The notes under the pieces were generated by a model, which ran no database searches, was not told where the DNA came from, and saw only the letters and a program-made list of their open reading frames with translations. The translations under genes and the position numbers were made by a program. From Trichosphaerium sp. ATCC 40318 (lineage: Eukaryota; Discosea; Flabellinia; Trichosidae), in NCBI GenBank assembly GCA_038496445.1, contig JALMLS010000093.1, forward strand, positions 620,001 through 684,000: 64,000 nt of DNA, given 5' to 3'. This document shows positions 1 to 12,500 of the stretch, piece after piece (position 1 is the first letter of the stretch; each line of letters begins with the position of its first letter).

Positions 1-254
1 AGTTTTCTCTAGGTCTCCGGAAACGAATCTACAGCGCTGTTAGCCGCGTATTAGAGGCTTCTAGGGCTATTTTAAATAAATCAGACAAACCTTTGCGTAT
101 CAGCAAGCTTAAAAGTGTCTGTAGGTGCTATTGGCTCCGCTTTTCTACTTTAGACGTTAATGTAACAAATTTCCATAAACCACTTTTTTACCTTTCAGGT
201 GCTCCTTCGACCTTACTACCGTATAGTATCCAATTCAGAGTACCCGTGATGTAA
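1..254 (+). CDS. 3' end of an unrecognised gene (cut by the window edge)
   Basis: A frame starting at base 3 is open to a TAA at 252-254 and encodes about 84 residues. It opens with a basic helical stretch (LRKRIYSAVSRVLEASRAIL). A likely intron runs from about 132 (GTAGGTGC) to the CTTTCAG at about 199, giving a shorter tail ending APSTLLPYSIQFRVPVM. The start lies outside the window and I do not recognise the family. Roughly 285 bases separate it from the next start codon. It could also be chance, because both the intact frame and the spliced frame stay open. Confidence 0.4.
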   Translation, partial: FSLGLRKRIYSAVSRVLEASRAILNKSDKPLRISKLKSVCRCYWLRFSTLDVNVTNFHKPLFYLSGAPSTLLPYSIQFRVPVM

Positions 255-539
255 GTTACCATAATCTGAAGGCTGTTACCCATATTTTACGTCTAACTGT
301 ATTATTCGAGTGCGAATAGCTTTGTACAAGCGCAATAGTATATTTTTAAGCGTTAACAATGAGTTTGACTTGCAATTTTCAAAAAACACAGAAAATGAAG
401 CCAAGGCTTTCTCAAAATAGCTCACAAGAAAAAACAGACACAAAAATGTTCGCTAAAACTATGTGCATAACGGTGGAGATTTACCAACAGAATCTGCACG
501 TCTTGGTTTGAGGAATAAGAAAAACAAGGAGAGAACAGA

Positions 540-3500
540 ATGGAGAAGGCGCCAGCTCCAACGGGTAGCAAGAAGAAGGGGTACGTTTAAAGCTTTAACG
601 CCCATGTTTTTTTTCAAATTCTCGAAAAATTTTTGAATCCCGTTCTCTTGCCCGCTCCACTCTCGTAGAGATATGGGTCTGTATTACTCTATTGGTATCT
701 CAGTTAAACAGACACGCGTAGTGTATATTTTTAACTTTGTATTACAGCGGGTTCAGACAGCTTGGTGGGCTCGCTCAGGATAAGTATCGCATGAATGTTA
801 GAATTAAAAAGTAAGTGAGCGAAAGGAAGCATACTTCACTCCGATTTGATCTAATAGCAAACAAAATAGGACTTCTGCGCTTATTAAAACATGTTCTATA
901 TACTTGAGCGGCGGATGGTTCGGGCTTTTGTGGGTACGGTCACGGTCTGTGTTTTTTATGATTTAGAACGTTGTTTTTACGCTCTATGTACTCTTCATTG
1001 GTGTCACTGTACCGGAACTCACAACGTTTGTATCTAGGAGATTATTATTGTTACTGCTAATCTTTTACATGCTGTTCTATTTGTTATCGATACATACCAT
1101 CCATTTAGTGAGTGTTTTGGTTTTTTTTTTTGTTTTTTTTTGTTTTTTTTTGGTTCTGTTTTTAACTTTATATTTTTTAAGCTGTCTGGGTTAGACCTTT
1201 TCAAGCTACATTCGCTGGGTTGTACATAGCAGATTATATCATTCATTTTACGACGGCTCCGGTGAAGTAAGTCTTGGTTTATTTTCTTTTAAAGCAGCTA
1301 GCTATTAAGAGTTCGTTTTAAGCAAAAAAAACCAGCGATTGTCATCTGTGTCATCAGCAATGTGTTACTTTTTTTTTTTTATCACGTGATCAATGTTCAT
1401 TTTTTTTCCACTCAAAACTCCGATACTACATGGTATCACGTGGTAATAAAGTCATAGAAACGTTACTTTCACAATTATTCTTGCTTTTCACTTTTTTTCT
1501 TAATCTCTAACTTCACACAGGACCGATTTTGTGTTCTTCGAGTTTCAGTCGTATGTGGATTATATTAGTATACCATTAATTATATACGATGTATTTGCGC
1601 CATCACGATTGAGTGTACGCCCTCACAGTGGATAAAAAAATCACCACGTGATTTCTTGTATTTCTCCTTAACACAAAATTGATATTAGGTGCCTGTAGCG
1701 TACTTTAGGGTGACTAGATTGTCGAGGTTTATGTATAAGGCAAAATACCTTCCAATTCTACGTATGTTCTTTATCTTTTCTTGTGAGAATAATACACTTA
1801 TCATGGAACTCAAGGTAATCTAAGCATAATCACTAATGCTTTGGCGTACCAGATTCTAAGATTAATATTGAAAGTCTTGCTGTTGGTGTGGATAATGGTA
1901 CTTAATTTTGTTGTGAAAGAAAAACCTTTTGTTGTCTTGATCTACAACACTACAAACAAGTGCTTTGTTGAAAAAGTGATTTATTTTGACGCCAAAAGCG
2001 GTTTTTGCTGTATGAAAGAAAAAAACAAGTAAAAAGTGAGATTAATTTATTTTGATGATAGGCTGGTGTATTTATGCAAGTTGATAATGCCAATAAGGAT
2101 AGTGGATTCGTAAGATATTTATATATTCTTGTCTACTTACAATTTTCTTTTTCATAGACTATCGATCCTGCCACAAACACCACTATTCCTAACGAGGAAG
2201 ATTTGGAATTTTTTTCAAGTTTTTATTACCTTGTTGTTACTTTCTCAACGGTCGGTTATGGTGATATCGGACCAAGGTAAGTAAAGCATTTATGAGTCGT
2301 TAATATTAAAAGAGATATATTAGATCTGCTTGGTCTCAAGCAGTTGTAATTTTGATTATCGGTATTGGGTACGTTTTTTCTTCTTTCGATTTGAAAGTCT
2401 TCTTTGGTGATGTTGTTTACATTACAATTACTATTCATTGAATGTTTTTGTTTTAACAAAGTCTAACGTTTCATGTTGTTAGTTTGACTATCATACCTGC
2501 TGAGATTGGAGCATTTGTAGATCTCATGAGCCAAACTTCAAGTACATATATTTTTTCTTTTTTTTTAACACCGTCTTAATTCTGACTGTTAAGGATACGA
2601 TGGAAGCTTTAAGAGACAAAGAAGGCAACACGTACTTGTAACTGGTCATGTCACTGACAAAAACATCGCTGAATTTCTGAGAGGTAACCAGGAAATCGAA
2701 AAAAACTACTTTTGTTGTGTTGTTGTAAAGGTTTTAATTGTTGTACTCATTATTGTAGAATTTTATCATAAAGATCATGGCGAGCCAGGTGTTAGAACAG
2801 TACGTCTTTATTATTGCTTGTAGGAAAACTTGACTAAGCACATAATAGGTTATTCTAGCTCCAGAGGAGCCAAACAGGGACTTAGTTCAATTGATGGAAA
2901 AACCAGAATATACTCATCTTGTACGCTCCATTTTTTTGCTTTGTGTACCCCTTTATAACTTTATGTGACCAGGTAAGCTATGTAAAAGGTACAGCTATAT
3001 CCCATGAAGATTTGGATCGCTGTAAAGCTGGTGTGGGTACGGCAAAAAACAGTTAGCAAGAAACTTTTTTATGTTACTGATTCTGTTTTTTTTTAGCACT
3101 TTCCTGCTTTTTAATGGTTGATCCGTTTGCGCTCTTCTCTGAAGACGTACAAAAAGCTGATGCAGGTATGTGTCATGTAGTGGGGTTTTAAAGTAGTGTA
3201 CTAATATACACCCTTAGAGATTGTTATGAAGGCGATTTCTGTTAAGAGATATATTAATGCTAGAGATGGTGATGGTGAGGTCATTACTATGTTGCTTAAA
3301 GACGACTACATTGTGCGATGACCACTGAAATGTTTACTGAGTACTGATTGTATTACCTAGCCTCATTTGGTCCGTGCTGGTATACGAGTTGTAGGATCTG
3401 TAGAAGGACTCAAGATGGTTTGTTTTTTGTTTGTCTTGGTTAGTTCCTAAATGTTTTTTCTTTCAGGGTCTGATTGGTTACTCTTGTGCTGTTCCTGGAA

Positions 3501-6026
3501 TGTCTACACTAATTGCCAATCTTGTTGTTACGGGATCTGCTGATGAGAACATTGCAGATGGAGCACCTTCGTGGATGAGAGAGTACCGTACGTTGAAGTA
3601 GCCTTATTTTAATACAAAGTCATAAGCTCATTACCTTCATGTAGTTCATTGTCGTGGTCAAGAATTCTATTCTGCTGACGTCCCTGCTCATTTTGCTGAT
3701 CATTCATTTGCTGATGCTGCTATTGCCGCATACAATCAGCATGGCATTATCCTTTTTGGAGGTACTTATTTTGAAAAGTTTGGTTTTATAATCACATGGT
3801 ATTTAATTTTGCTTTTTAATAGTCGTCTACACGTTTCAAGATGGAGGATCAGACTCTTCAAAGATTATCTTGAATCCTGGAAAGAGATACCACTTTGTTG
3901 TACGTGTTTTTGAACATGATACGGACTTGCCTGAGAGAGTGAACTAATTACAATAGGGCGGAGAACAATGTTTCCTTATTTCTGATGAAAAACCATGTAC
4001 GTAATTGAGTTGCTCTGCTTTTTAACTAAATATTTTCAAAGCTGAAGAAGTGATGGCGAGTATTGATCTTGCCACTTCCGAAGGAGACACCAAACAAGTG
4101 AGTTTTTGTCAAACCAACAATGTTGTTTTTTTTGCAACTTGTGCAAAAATTCGCTTTTAATCTACGAGAGGAATTTGTTGACCAGGTGGTAGGTCCCTTT
4201 GGCACAAGAAAAACCTGCAGAGATAACAAAAGAAGAAGTTAAAGAAGAGACAGGTATCGCTGAAGATGAAGAAAAAGAAGCACAAGAAGTAGAGAAAGAA
4301 CTTGTAAGTTGTTATTTTTTTTTGTTTCCTTCGCTAATTGTTTGCATTAAAGCTTGTCGAACGTGCACCTGAAGTACTTGATAAAGCGCATGACTTTGCT
4401 AAGATGAATCTACAAGATATCCCATATGGTGTGAAGAAGACAGAAGAGTACAAGACCTACCTTGATAAGTCTCTTAAATCCTTGCTGAAGTGCGTTTTTT
4501 TGGTTGTTTTCTGAGATATTACCTCAGCTTCTGACGTGTTTTTTTCTACTAGATGGCAAGTCGGTGATAAAGGTCATGTCATTATCGCTAATTCTTGCGT
4601 TGGTTTACAACATATGCTTAGGTAAGCAATTGTTCAGTGTTCTTATTTTTTTCTTATCATTTGTTAGAGCTATTCGTGCTAGTGACCCAGATGTACGTTA
4701 GAAAAATTCTTTCTAAATTTACGCCTAAAGAGGGTGTACTACACTAACGTCATTCCTCACACATTCAAAATGAAACATACAGCATTAAAAGAGTTTTCGT
4801 CATGACAAAGAAAAAGTTTGTTGAATATTATGTTTAGGTTACTGTTGTTATCGTTCATGACGAGATGCCTAATGGTACTTTTAGTAAATATGCGGTTCGT
4901 CTAACATGTTAAATTAGAACGTTTCTGGGATACCCACGAGGACTTGAAGAATGTTTACTTTGTTCTTGTACGACACTTAAACAAGAACTTTTATTACAAT
5001 CATTTTTCTTACTTCGCTATCAAAAGGGAAGCGTATTGGACAGCAATGACAGGATACGCTGCAGGTAAATATACTCCACGTATTTATTTTATACTAAATA
5101 TTCTATCATAGATTCGAACAAGCTATACGTATTGTTGTTTTATCTGATGGTTGTAACGATAGTTTCGGAGAAAATGAAAGGTGCCACATACTCATTTTTT
5201 TCCTATTCAGCGTGTTAACATTTTCGTAGCTCCTTGAAGGATTGGAACGAAATTTTATCTTACATTGAGGTCGAACATGCTTCTCAATTGGTTGGACCTA
5301 ACCTATTCAGCATCACTGAAATCTGTACGTAACAACATCTAAATTTCTATCAAGTTTCAACATTCATTATGTTTTTAGCTTCTGAGAGCAATGTTATGTA
5401 CTTTGGTACTCCTCGTGTAATGGACCATGAAGTTGACTTGTACGTTTTAATTTAACGTGTCAAAAACAAAATACTAACACGTGATTTTTTTTATAGTTAC
5501 AATGCACAACCGTTCGCTTCTGGAAATGTTTTCTGTGTTTCTGTACTAGATAATCTAATCTTCCAAGAATTCTACAAACCTTACATTTCTGAACTTGTCA
5601 GAAGTCTATTATCTGATCGTACTTACTCTGTCATCCGTCTCTTAACGCTCCCTGACGGCTTCGAGGTTCGTGATAAACACTAATTTTTGTATCGAAGATG
5701 TTTTGTTGTTGTATTTGCTTGAAAAGCAATTGATGATTTTCCGTCTAGGGTAAGAGATTTGGAGAGCTTCTTGAGTTCTTCATGAAGTCAGAAATATCAG
5801 CTTTACCTATTGCTTTGTATCGTGGTATTGCTCGCTATGGTGAAGAAAGGTACGACTATCCAGTAAATATGAAGTTGTCAATTATTGTTCTGATTTTTTG
5901 CGTTTTAGAGTACCTGGTGAAGAATGGACACCTTTCCCTTTGATCAATCCTGATCGTTCTATTGTACTTCATAAGAACGATAAGGTTATTGCATGTGTTC
6001 CAAAATCCGTTGTAGCACCAATATAA
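540..6026 (+). CDS. BK/Slo-type potassium channel alpha subunit with two RCK domains
   Basis: Encodes a pore-forming plasma-membrane potassium channel of the Slo family, gated by voltage and a cytoplasmic RCK ring. Exon 1 (540-580) starts MEKAPAPTGSKKKG; exons at 748-810, 870-933, 967-1107 and 1195-1266 carry an S0 and an S1-like helix. One exon after 1267 could not be resolved. S4 (1689-1814, YFRVTRLSRFMYKAKYLP) keeps several basic residues. The pore exon near 2161-2278 holds the selectivity filter TVGYGD. RCK1 begins near 2600 (RRQHVLVTGHVTDKNIAEFL) and RCK2 near 4560. The protein ends KSVVAPI at 6026. The place of the Ca2+ bowl, just before QPFASGNVFCVSVLD, reads GTPRVMDHEVDF, without the run of aspartates known from animal BK. 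An acidic linker with many Glu joins the two RCK domains (about 4230-4300). More than twenty introns, many with GTACGT donors. Confidence 0.92.
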
Positions 6027-6045
6027 ACAATCAAGAATACTAGCA

Positions 6046-6051
6046 AATAAA
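6046..6051 (+). terminator. Poly(A) signal AATAAA of the potassium-channel gene
   Basis: AATAAA lies 20 bases after the TAA of the channel gene, at the distance expected for a 3' end signal in a compact genome. Confidence 0.5.
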
Positions 6052-6582
6052 GATACAAAAAAGCATTCCAAAAATATGACTTTGTTTTATTTGCTTACTT
6101 TTTATTCAAACCTATGCTCGGCTATACAAGGAACAAATGTAAATTCGTTAACGCTAATATGAATGAGCTAAAGTACTGTACACACGCGAAATTTCAGGGA
6201 ATTGTCAATCAAAATAAGATTACATTTATATAACTTGTTGCCTTTCTAAACGACGTAGAACTTGATTCATCTTATGGCGTAAGTAGATTCGAAGGATAAG
6301 CGTTTACGTAACTATGGACAACATGGATTTGGCAAGACAATTACGGGTTCCATCGCGTACAACCATTACCAAATGGCGTGTTCAAACTTAACAGCTAGCT
6401 GGCTCCTTCGGGTAGAGTGTAAGGAAATTAAAGTTAACAATTTAATACGCTACAAGACTTAAGAGTGCCAGAGCGAATAATATAGTTTTTGTTTGCATGA
6501 GTGGCCTTCCTGTGAGTTTGTTCTTAACCAAAAAAGGGATTGCTTCTGCTAACTGATTAATGGCGATTTATAATTGTGGATG
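6052..6582. other. Intergenic stretch, nothing recognised
   Basis: About 530 bases with no convincing reading frame on either strand. I see no repeat or RNA gene in it. Confidence 0.4.
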
Positions 6583-6980
6583 TCAGCAGAAACACGTGAT
6601 ATTCGGAGGAAAAAACAGGCGAAAAGGAGAAAATGGACCGCACGTGGCGATATTGATCATACTTTGTGGCGCCGTTACAGTCTTCTTGGATACCGAAATA
6701 CCACTTTTAAATAATCCTACTTTTTGAGCAGCCCATGGCCATTTAACAATGCCTTCATCTGTATCAGATGTATCGTTGATGTCTAGGAAGATCTTGAATA
6801 CCTTCATCTGTTACTGCAGTGCGACAAAGGGTTATGGAATGAACACCTGAGAGTACATTGACATCTGTTATTTGACTACAGCCATAAAGCTCAATTGTAT
6901 GAACACCTGCAAGCACTTTGACATCTGTTATTGTAGAAGTGAATGTACTCGCTTCTTAGTGTCTACACGACATCTCGATT
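6583..6980 (-). pseudogene. Degraded leucine-rich-repeat / F-box-like remnant
   Basis: Reading the minus strand downward from about 6960, two consecutive LRR units are visible (ITDVKVLAGVHTIELYGCSQ, then ITDVNVLSGVHSITLC). This type has the consensus IT(D)xxxLxGVHTxxL. The LRR frame closes soon after, and a second frame (6807 down to 6583, ending near the 6583 stop) carries DTDEGIVKWPWAAQKV. That resembles the DTDIEAYIKWPLLSK segment of the neighbouring MORN gene. The two pieces are in different frames and neither has a full gene around it, so this looks like a decayed copy. The same LRR type recurs near 43.6-43.8 kb. Confidence 0.5.
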
Positions 6981-7188
6981 TTCTTTTTAGCATTTTCCGA
7001 AAACCTTCCTAAAAAATCGACTCTAATAAACAATTCTGTAGTACAAAAGAGTGCATGTAGGAAGTCTAATTTCAAATAAACCACATTTGTATTCTTTTAC
7101 AACAATCCTATGGATTTGTGGTTTGTACATATGTACTCGATTAATGTAATTCTAAACCCAAAAGTAGGAGCTAGCGCTCTGCTTCTTG

Positions 7189-7812
7189 TTAACAAAAAAG
7201 CGTGTTCTCTGTTAGTAACATACAATCTGCTATCCATCCGTTATATCCCGCTCTCTTTGAGTTTGACATAGATACAATGACATCGTTGACACAGTGACAT
7301 GTAACAGTTAATTGGCCACTATAATCCCAACGTTTTTGCTCTCCTTCTCTCTTATCATACACCCAATTTGATAGAACTCTTAATTGGCCATTATCATACC
7401 ACTTCTTTGCTTCTCCTTCTTGTTTACCATTGAAAATATAAAATACCTCTTCTAGTTGACCATTACTATGCCATCTCTTACACTTTCCTTCAATTATATT
7501 ATCTACAAAATAACACAACTCTTTCAATTGGCCACTTTCATACCACGTCTTTGACTCTCCATTATACTTACCATGTGCCCAAAATACTTGAGCTGCAATT
7601 TTATATGATACTCTGTAATATGTATTCCATTTACCATGCTTTCTTAGTCCGTTGTCAAACCTTCCTGAGGTTCTAGCTGTGTATTTCGAAAGCAATGGCC
7701 ATTTTATATAAGCCTCAATGTCTGTATCAGCAATATAAAGATGTAACTCGATTGGAAGTTCTAGAAGGTACGTTGTGCATTGCGTTATGGGTAGGGAAGC
7801 TAACTATTTCAG
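7189..7812 (-). CDS. F-box-like protein with MORN-variant repeats
   Basis: The minus-strand frame is open from about 7812 to the stop at 7189. Its N-terminal part (LELPIELHLYIADTDIEAYI, then KWPLLSK) looks like an F-box, a short motif that binds Skp1 in ubiquitin ligases. It is followed by about four 23-residue repeats of the form NGQLxxxxxxxxxxxxGExKxW (for example SNGQLEEVFYIFNGKQEGEA), the MORN-variant type known from YwqK-like bacterial proteins and giant viruses. No ATG occurs in this frame between the upstream stop and the F-box. The first exon may therefore lie upstream, or the gene may be broken; an ATG in another frame sits near 7770. Same strand as the LRR remnant downstream. Confidence 0.6.
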
Positions 7813-8283
7813 ATATTATTAACGATGGAGGCATATTGGACTTTTAAGAGTAGTACCTTGAGTTTTGTTGCCATCATAGGTTCGGAAGTGTTGAAAAAAA
7901 TTTGCTTCTTTGAAAATTAGTGGTTTATTGTGTAAAATCACGTGAACACAAAATCGGCGGAAAATATTCATGAACCCTTGTATCTCGAACTTCCTCGCAG
8001 CTAATGTTGCTCACGTCGTTCCTTTTACTTAAACATGTTGCCTGTAATAAACAGATTTAACTTCTTACAATGGTGGTACTTGTATTACACTTCAACAACA
8101 AAACTGAAGTAAAGATTGTAGGTTTTTATTCTCAAACGGTAAATCTGGGTACACAAATTTAGGTACTGAAGATTGTTCCTTTGTAATCTGAACAGTTGGT
8201 TCTATCCACTCTGGGTGATCTTTGAACAATTTCTTATCGCCATGTTAGAGCCTGTTGCTTCGTTGTTGTTGATATCTGCCCAA
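7813..8283. other. Intergenic stretch with one CACGTG site
   Basis: No supported gene. ATCACGTGA lies near 7937-7945, between the MORN-type gene and the secreted-protein gene. Confidence 0.35.
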
Positions 8284-8877
8284 TCATATGGGTTTAGCAA
8301 AAGGAACAGCAGCGTATATATCATAGATGCGACCAACTGGTACAGCTTGTAGTTGTGCAGTAAGAATAACACCAGGATTGCTATCAGGGAAAGCTGTGTG
8401 TACGCTTTTGGCGGGTGGAAGATCAATGTGTAAGGATAATTGGATTGTGAAACCGCAGCTCTGTTCTGGGTGTGGCGAGCCAACGTGTTCAGTCAAGCTA
8501 ATCCACTTTGTGGCCTCCCGAATTTAGCTAGTAGTTTAATTGCTATAGATGCCTCAGTTCCAAACGTTGGCACGTGACTTGTCAGGTCGTGTTTGAAAGA
8601 TAACGAATACCTTGGAAGTTTGTTAGTTTACGTAGTTATAGGTCTAGAACGTTGTTCACATACATAGCCATTGGTTTACGGAATCTTGGGCATCGACGAA
8701 GACCTTCAAGCTTAGGCCAGGTGGAAAATTGCCAGTTGCAGGTTGGGTAGCAGTTGAGAACCGACAGTATATTATCAGCGCCGCTGAACGGATTATCTTC
8801 AGTACTACGCCGTCATGGCCAAAAGCTGATACAGAGGCAATAATCAAAGCTAAAATGGCTAAGGACGTGATGCGCAT
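8284..8877 (-). CDS. Small secreted protein, unrecognised
   Basis: Exon 1 starts at 8877 with a clear signal peptide (MRITSLAILALIIASVSA, predicted cut before FGHDG) and runs to about 8655. A second open piece ends at the stop at 8284 and contains EHVGSPHPEQSCGFTIQLSL, followed by a beta-rich stretch ending VPFAKPI. The two pieces have similar composition (Gly/Pro turns, alternating hydrophobics), so I read them as exons of one secreted or cell-surface protein. The exact splice between about 8655 and 8520 is not resolved, and the intervening sequence holds a CACGTG at 8571. No family recognised. Confidence 0.5.
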
Positions 8878-8943
8878 GTAGTAGACAGAGCTTTTTTGGA
8901 AAGAATCACGTGTGCTAAAAGACAATCATGTTTTTTATTCTGT

Positions 8944-9366
8944 TTAAAGATTCGAAAAGAACATGTCACAATGTTTAAACTTTACTTTGCTTCCAACTTG
9001 TTCAATCTTTGCTACTGCATAGTTGTTGTTAGTAAATTTGCCATCAACATACTTGTATACTGTCATTCTTGCTGTCATAGACTTCTCACAAAAATCAAAA
9101 TCAGTAAGAATAAACTGACCAGTGATAAACTCTTTTCTAGCTGCATCGTCGACAGAAGCAAGCCATTGATCAAGAGATGAAAAGTCAACTCTTGAAGAAC
9201 CTTCAAGCGTCATAGAAAATGAGTGTTCCTTGGTGTACAGATTGTTGAGTTCTTTAAAGACGTCATCAAAGGAAATATCCGTTGACAGCTTCTTGAAGTA
9301 GTCTCTTACTTTTAAGTATACTTTTTCACGAAGTGTTGTGGGTGCAGGAGTATGAGCAGTTGTCAT
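8944..9366 (-). CDS. Single-exon 140-residue protein, possibly NTF2/SnoaL-like
   Basis: A clean ATG-to-stop frame without introns. The N-terminal half is helical (LREKVYLKVRDYFKKLSTDI), then comes a central DFSSLDQWLASVDDAARKEF. The C-terminal half is a run of beta strands (FILTDFDFCEKSMTARMTVY, then KFTNNNYAVAKIEQVG). Helix first, then a curved sheet at about 140 residues, is the layout of the NTF2/SnoaL fold. That is an inference from layout, and I see no diagnostic motif. No signal peptide or membrane segment, so probably cytosolic. Confidence 0.7.
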   Translation of the reverse strand: MTTAHTPAPTTLREKVYLKVRDYFKKLSTDISFDDVFKELNNLYTKEHSFSMTLEGSSRVDFSSLDQWLASVDDAARKEFITGQFILTDFDFCEKSMTARMTVYKYVDGKFTNNNYAVAKIEQVGSKVKFKHCDMFFSNL

Positions 9367-9552
9367 GGCGATATTGTTATGTTTTTGGTGTGCCTCTTAA
9401 AATAAAAAGTATGAATTTTCTGTCGCGTGGCATACACCATTGTTGGTAAATAGTGGTCCATTCTGAAGTTTTATTCAGGTAAAAATCAACAGTGGACAAC
9501 CGACTACGCTACGATACTATTTATTTGGTCTTACTTAACTCACATTTCTCTT

Positions 9553-12500
9553 TTACCTCATAACATATCTTCTACGAACTCTAGCTTTTTTATGCTTACG
9601 AGAAAACTCCTTTGCGAGAATAGTTTGTGGATGGTCTTTGCCCAGAACCTTTTTCCTAAAAAATTATACTTAGTAACCAGTACACAATACAATCTTTGGC
9701 TCGCTTACCTTATTTTTGCTGCCGCTTTAAAACTATTGACAGCACCTTCTTTTTGATCAAGTGCTACTAGTGCAACACCACCATTGATTAAATCATCAGC
9801 AACATTCGGATGATTTTGTCCGTATACCTGCAACAACAATAAAAACGATTGAGCTTGTTTTGGTTTTCCATACCGCAATATCAATGTCTAGCGCTTTTTG
9901 GTGCATCTCCATAGCTTTTTCTGCGATTTCTTCGTTCTTTTCAATCTTGTACATCTCTGCAACAATGCAGTTAGAATATCATATGCGCACATCTGTGTTG
10001 AACCGTGTAAAGGTTTAGTACATACCAACGTTAAGAGTTGCGAGGTTTGAATATAAACTGGCTGTTCTTGGATGCATTTTTCCTTGCTTTGCTATGCGAA
10101 TCTTCAAAGCACGTTCATACATTTCTTTCGCTTCTTCGAACTTGCTCTCACCCATACTAAATAGAATGTTAAAAGTGGATTTAAATACTTATTAATGTAC
10201 ATGACGTATATTTGAGCCATATTGTTCAAAATATCTGCTATTGATCGGTGTACTTTTCCATGAAGCTTTTCGCTGATTTTAAGTGCTTCACGGTACAGAG
10301 GTATAGCATCCCATGGCCTTTTGCAATTTTGATGGTATACTGCGATATTGTTCAAGCTATTTACGACAAGTTGGTGGTTGAGACCAAGTACACGTTTTCG
10401 AATAAGAAGAGCTCTAAAGGGATAAAAGTTACAAACAGCATACTTGCATACAGAACGTATAGTACCTATTATACAGTTTTCCAGCTTCTTCAGACTCTTC
10501 TCCTTCTAGTTTTTCTAGTGTCCTCGCTAGACAGTTAATAGCGTAAGATAGACTAACTGTGTTGCCAAAGTTGACTTTCTGTCCAATGTATATAGCTTCT
10601 TTGAGTACATTCTTTGCAGTCTATGTTTCTTAGAAGAAAACAAATATACGAAAAAAATGAGAAAAACAATCACGTGATTACTTTGTAAAGAAAGAATATT
10701 GCTTACGTTGTATTGTCCCATCTGGAAGAACATTTCTCCTATCTTATAGTAACGCAATGAAACTTCTGCCTTGTCTTCCATTAAACTGAAAGAATCAAAA
10801 CATTGCTCTAAAAATATCATTATTTAAAGCTGTTTTTTGGATTGTATCCAAAGTTTATCCACAGATTTTCTAATATTATGACGTACTCTGATACAGTTGG
10901 AGTGCGTTGTCAATTTTTCCAGATTGCAGCCATAACTTAAATAACACATGGGATGTTCTGTTGTTGTAGTAAAAGTCAAATACAGGCCATGAAGAAAGGC
11001 ATTCAGCAAGCTTATCAAAGAGACCAAGATTCAAATACAAAAACGGTAGCTCTTCTGCAACACGTTGCTCAGTGTTATCCTGTGACTATATCTAGCGTTA
11101 GAAACATACATATCATTTAATGAAGTTATTCATACCTCAAAGAAGTCCACAAGACGCTTCCAGTACTTTGTTCTTTGTTCGTTTGTACTTAAGTATGTTT
11201 CTTCAACAGCAACTTTGAAGCACTTGTGATAGAATGCTACATAGTTTGTAGTGCTTCCAGGGTGCAAAAAGCGTTGGACAGACTTAACAAAGCATTTAGA
11301 TAAAAATAAAACAAAAAATATGGCGTACTCTGTAAAGTGGTAACCAGATTGCTGATGGGAGAAATCTATCATCGTGTCGTTGACCAAGAATAGTTCTGAT
11401 TTCGGTTTCCAATAAACCATTTTTTGAGCAACTTATGAGACACAGGAAGTCCATTAGCATATTGTTCTCAAACTCTTTTCCTGAGTTATTCAAGAACCAA
11501 TCTAATAGTAGTAAAGCATGCTCTGGTGTATCTTCAGGTGAAGGAATAGACTCAATGAGCTCTGTAAGCTTTTCGAAAACACCAAAAGTTCGAAGTTCTT
11601 CACAAATGACACTGAGGCACAAAGGATTTGATGTAACGCTCTTTGACAATAAGCTTGATAACTAAACAAAGAATTAACGGCACTGGATAGAGTGTTGCTT
11701 AGTGATTTACCTGATTGGAGTCTAGTGTCTTATTATATTCACCTAGAGTAGACTCTATTATTTCTTGGCAGACTTTGCTCTTCAATGGTTTTAATACAAT
11801 TTGAGTTGTGAAATCTTGTGAGTCTGGCGAAGTGATAACAACTGCGATATTTCTTTGTAATGATTCTGTTGGCAAGAACCAAAGAGTATCACGATTATTC
11901 ACTTTCTCAATTTGTTCAACTTGGTCTAGAAGAGGAAAGAAGAGTCAGCTCAAAAAAAATTAGATGGATATAAAAATAATTTACCAATTACTACGACGTA
12001 AGTGTGTTTCTTTGACTTTGATAAACGTGCTAGTAGCGTATTATGTAGCTCATCAATAGTCATATCGTCTAATATGGATTTGTAGGCACCAAAAAAAGCG
12101 CATAAACGTGAGAGCAAGTTACGAATAGATCGAGATTGTTCAGTCTAAGCTAATTTAGTATGACCCAAAAACTGAGAGGCTGACATACAGCACCAACAAA
12201 ATGCTTAAACACTTTAGAACTAATATTAGTCTCGCATTCTCTAATGAATCCCATCACAAAGGTTGTCTTGCCAACACCATCTGGTCCATTAATTTCAACC
12301 AACTAAAACGAAGTAAACTCAAACATCACATGGTGTAGAGATGTCTTACATTTTTTCCGGTTTCAAGTGCTTCAATTAGCTTATTCAATGGTTTATCACG
12401 ACCATAAATACATTCAGGACACCTTTGATCAATAAAAAGAGAGTGTGCTTCTGATTCTGTTTGATATTTATCAACGGTAGCTGTTATTAAAGGATATTGG

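Noticed and set aside
1120-1160. T-rich tract as a terminator or transposon end
   Set aside because: It lies within the fourth intron of the potassium channel and is an ordinary pyrimidine tract.
7740-7775. Very short introns (11-20 bases) at 7760, 8650 and 43060
   Set aside because: GT...AG pairs of this size would repair frames, but well-supported introns here are at least about 30 bases, so these are more likely chance.
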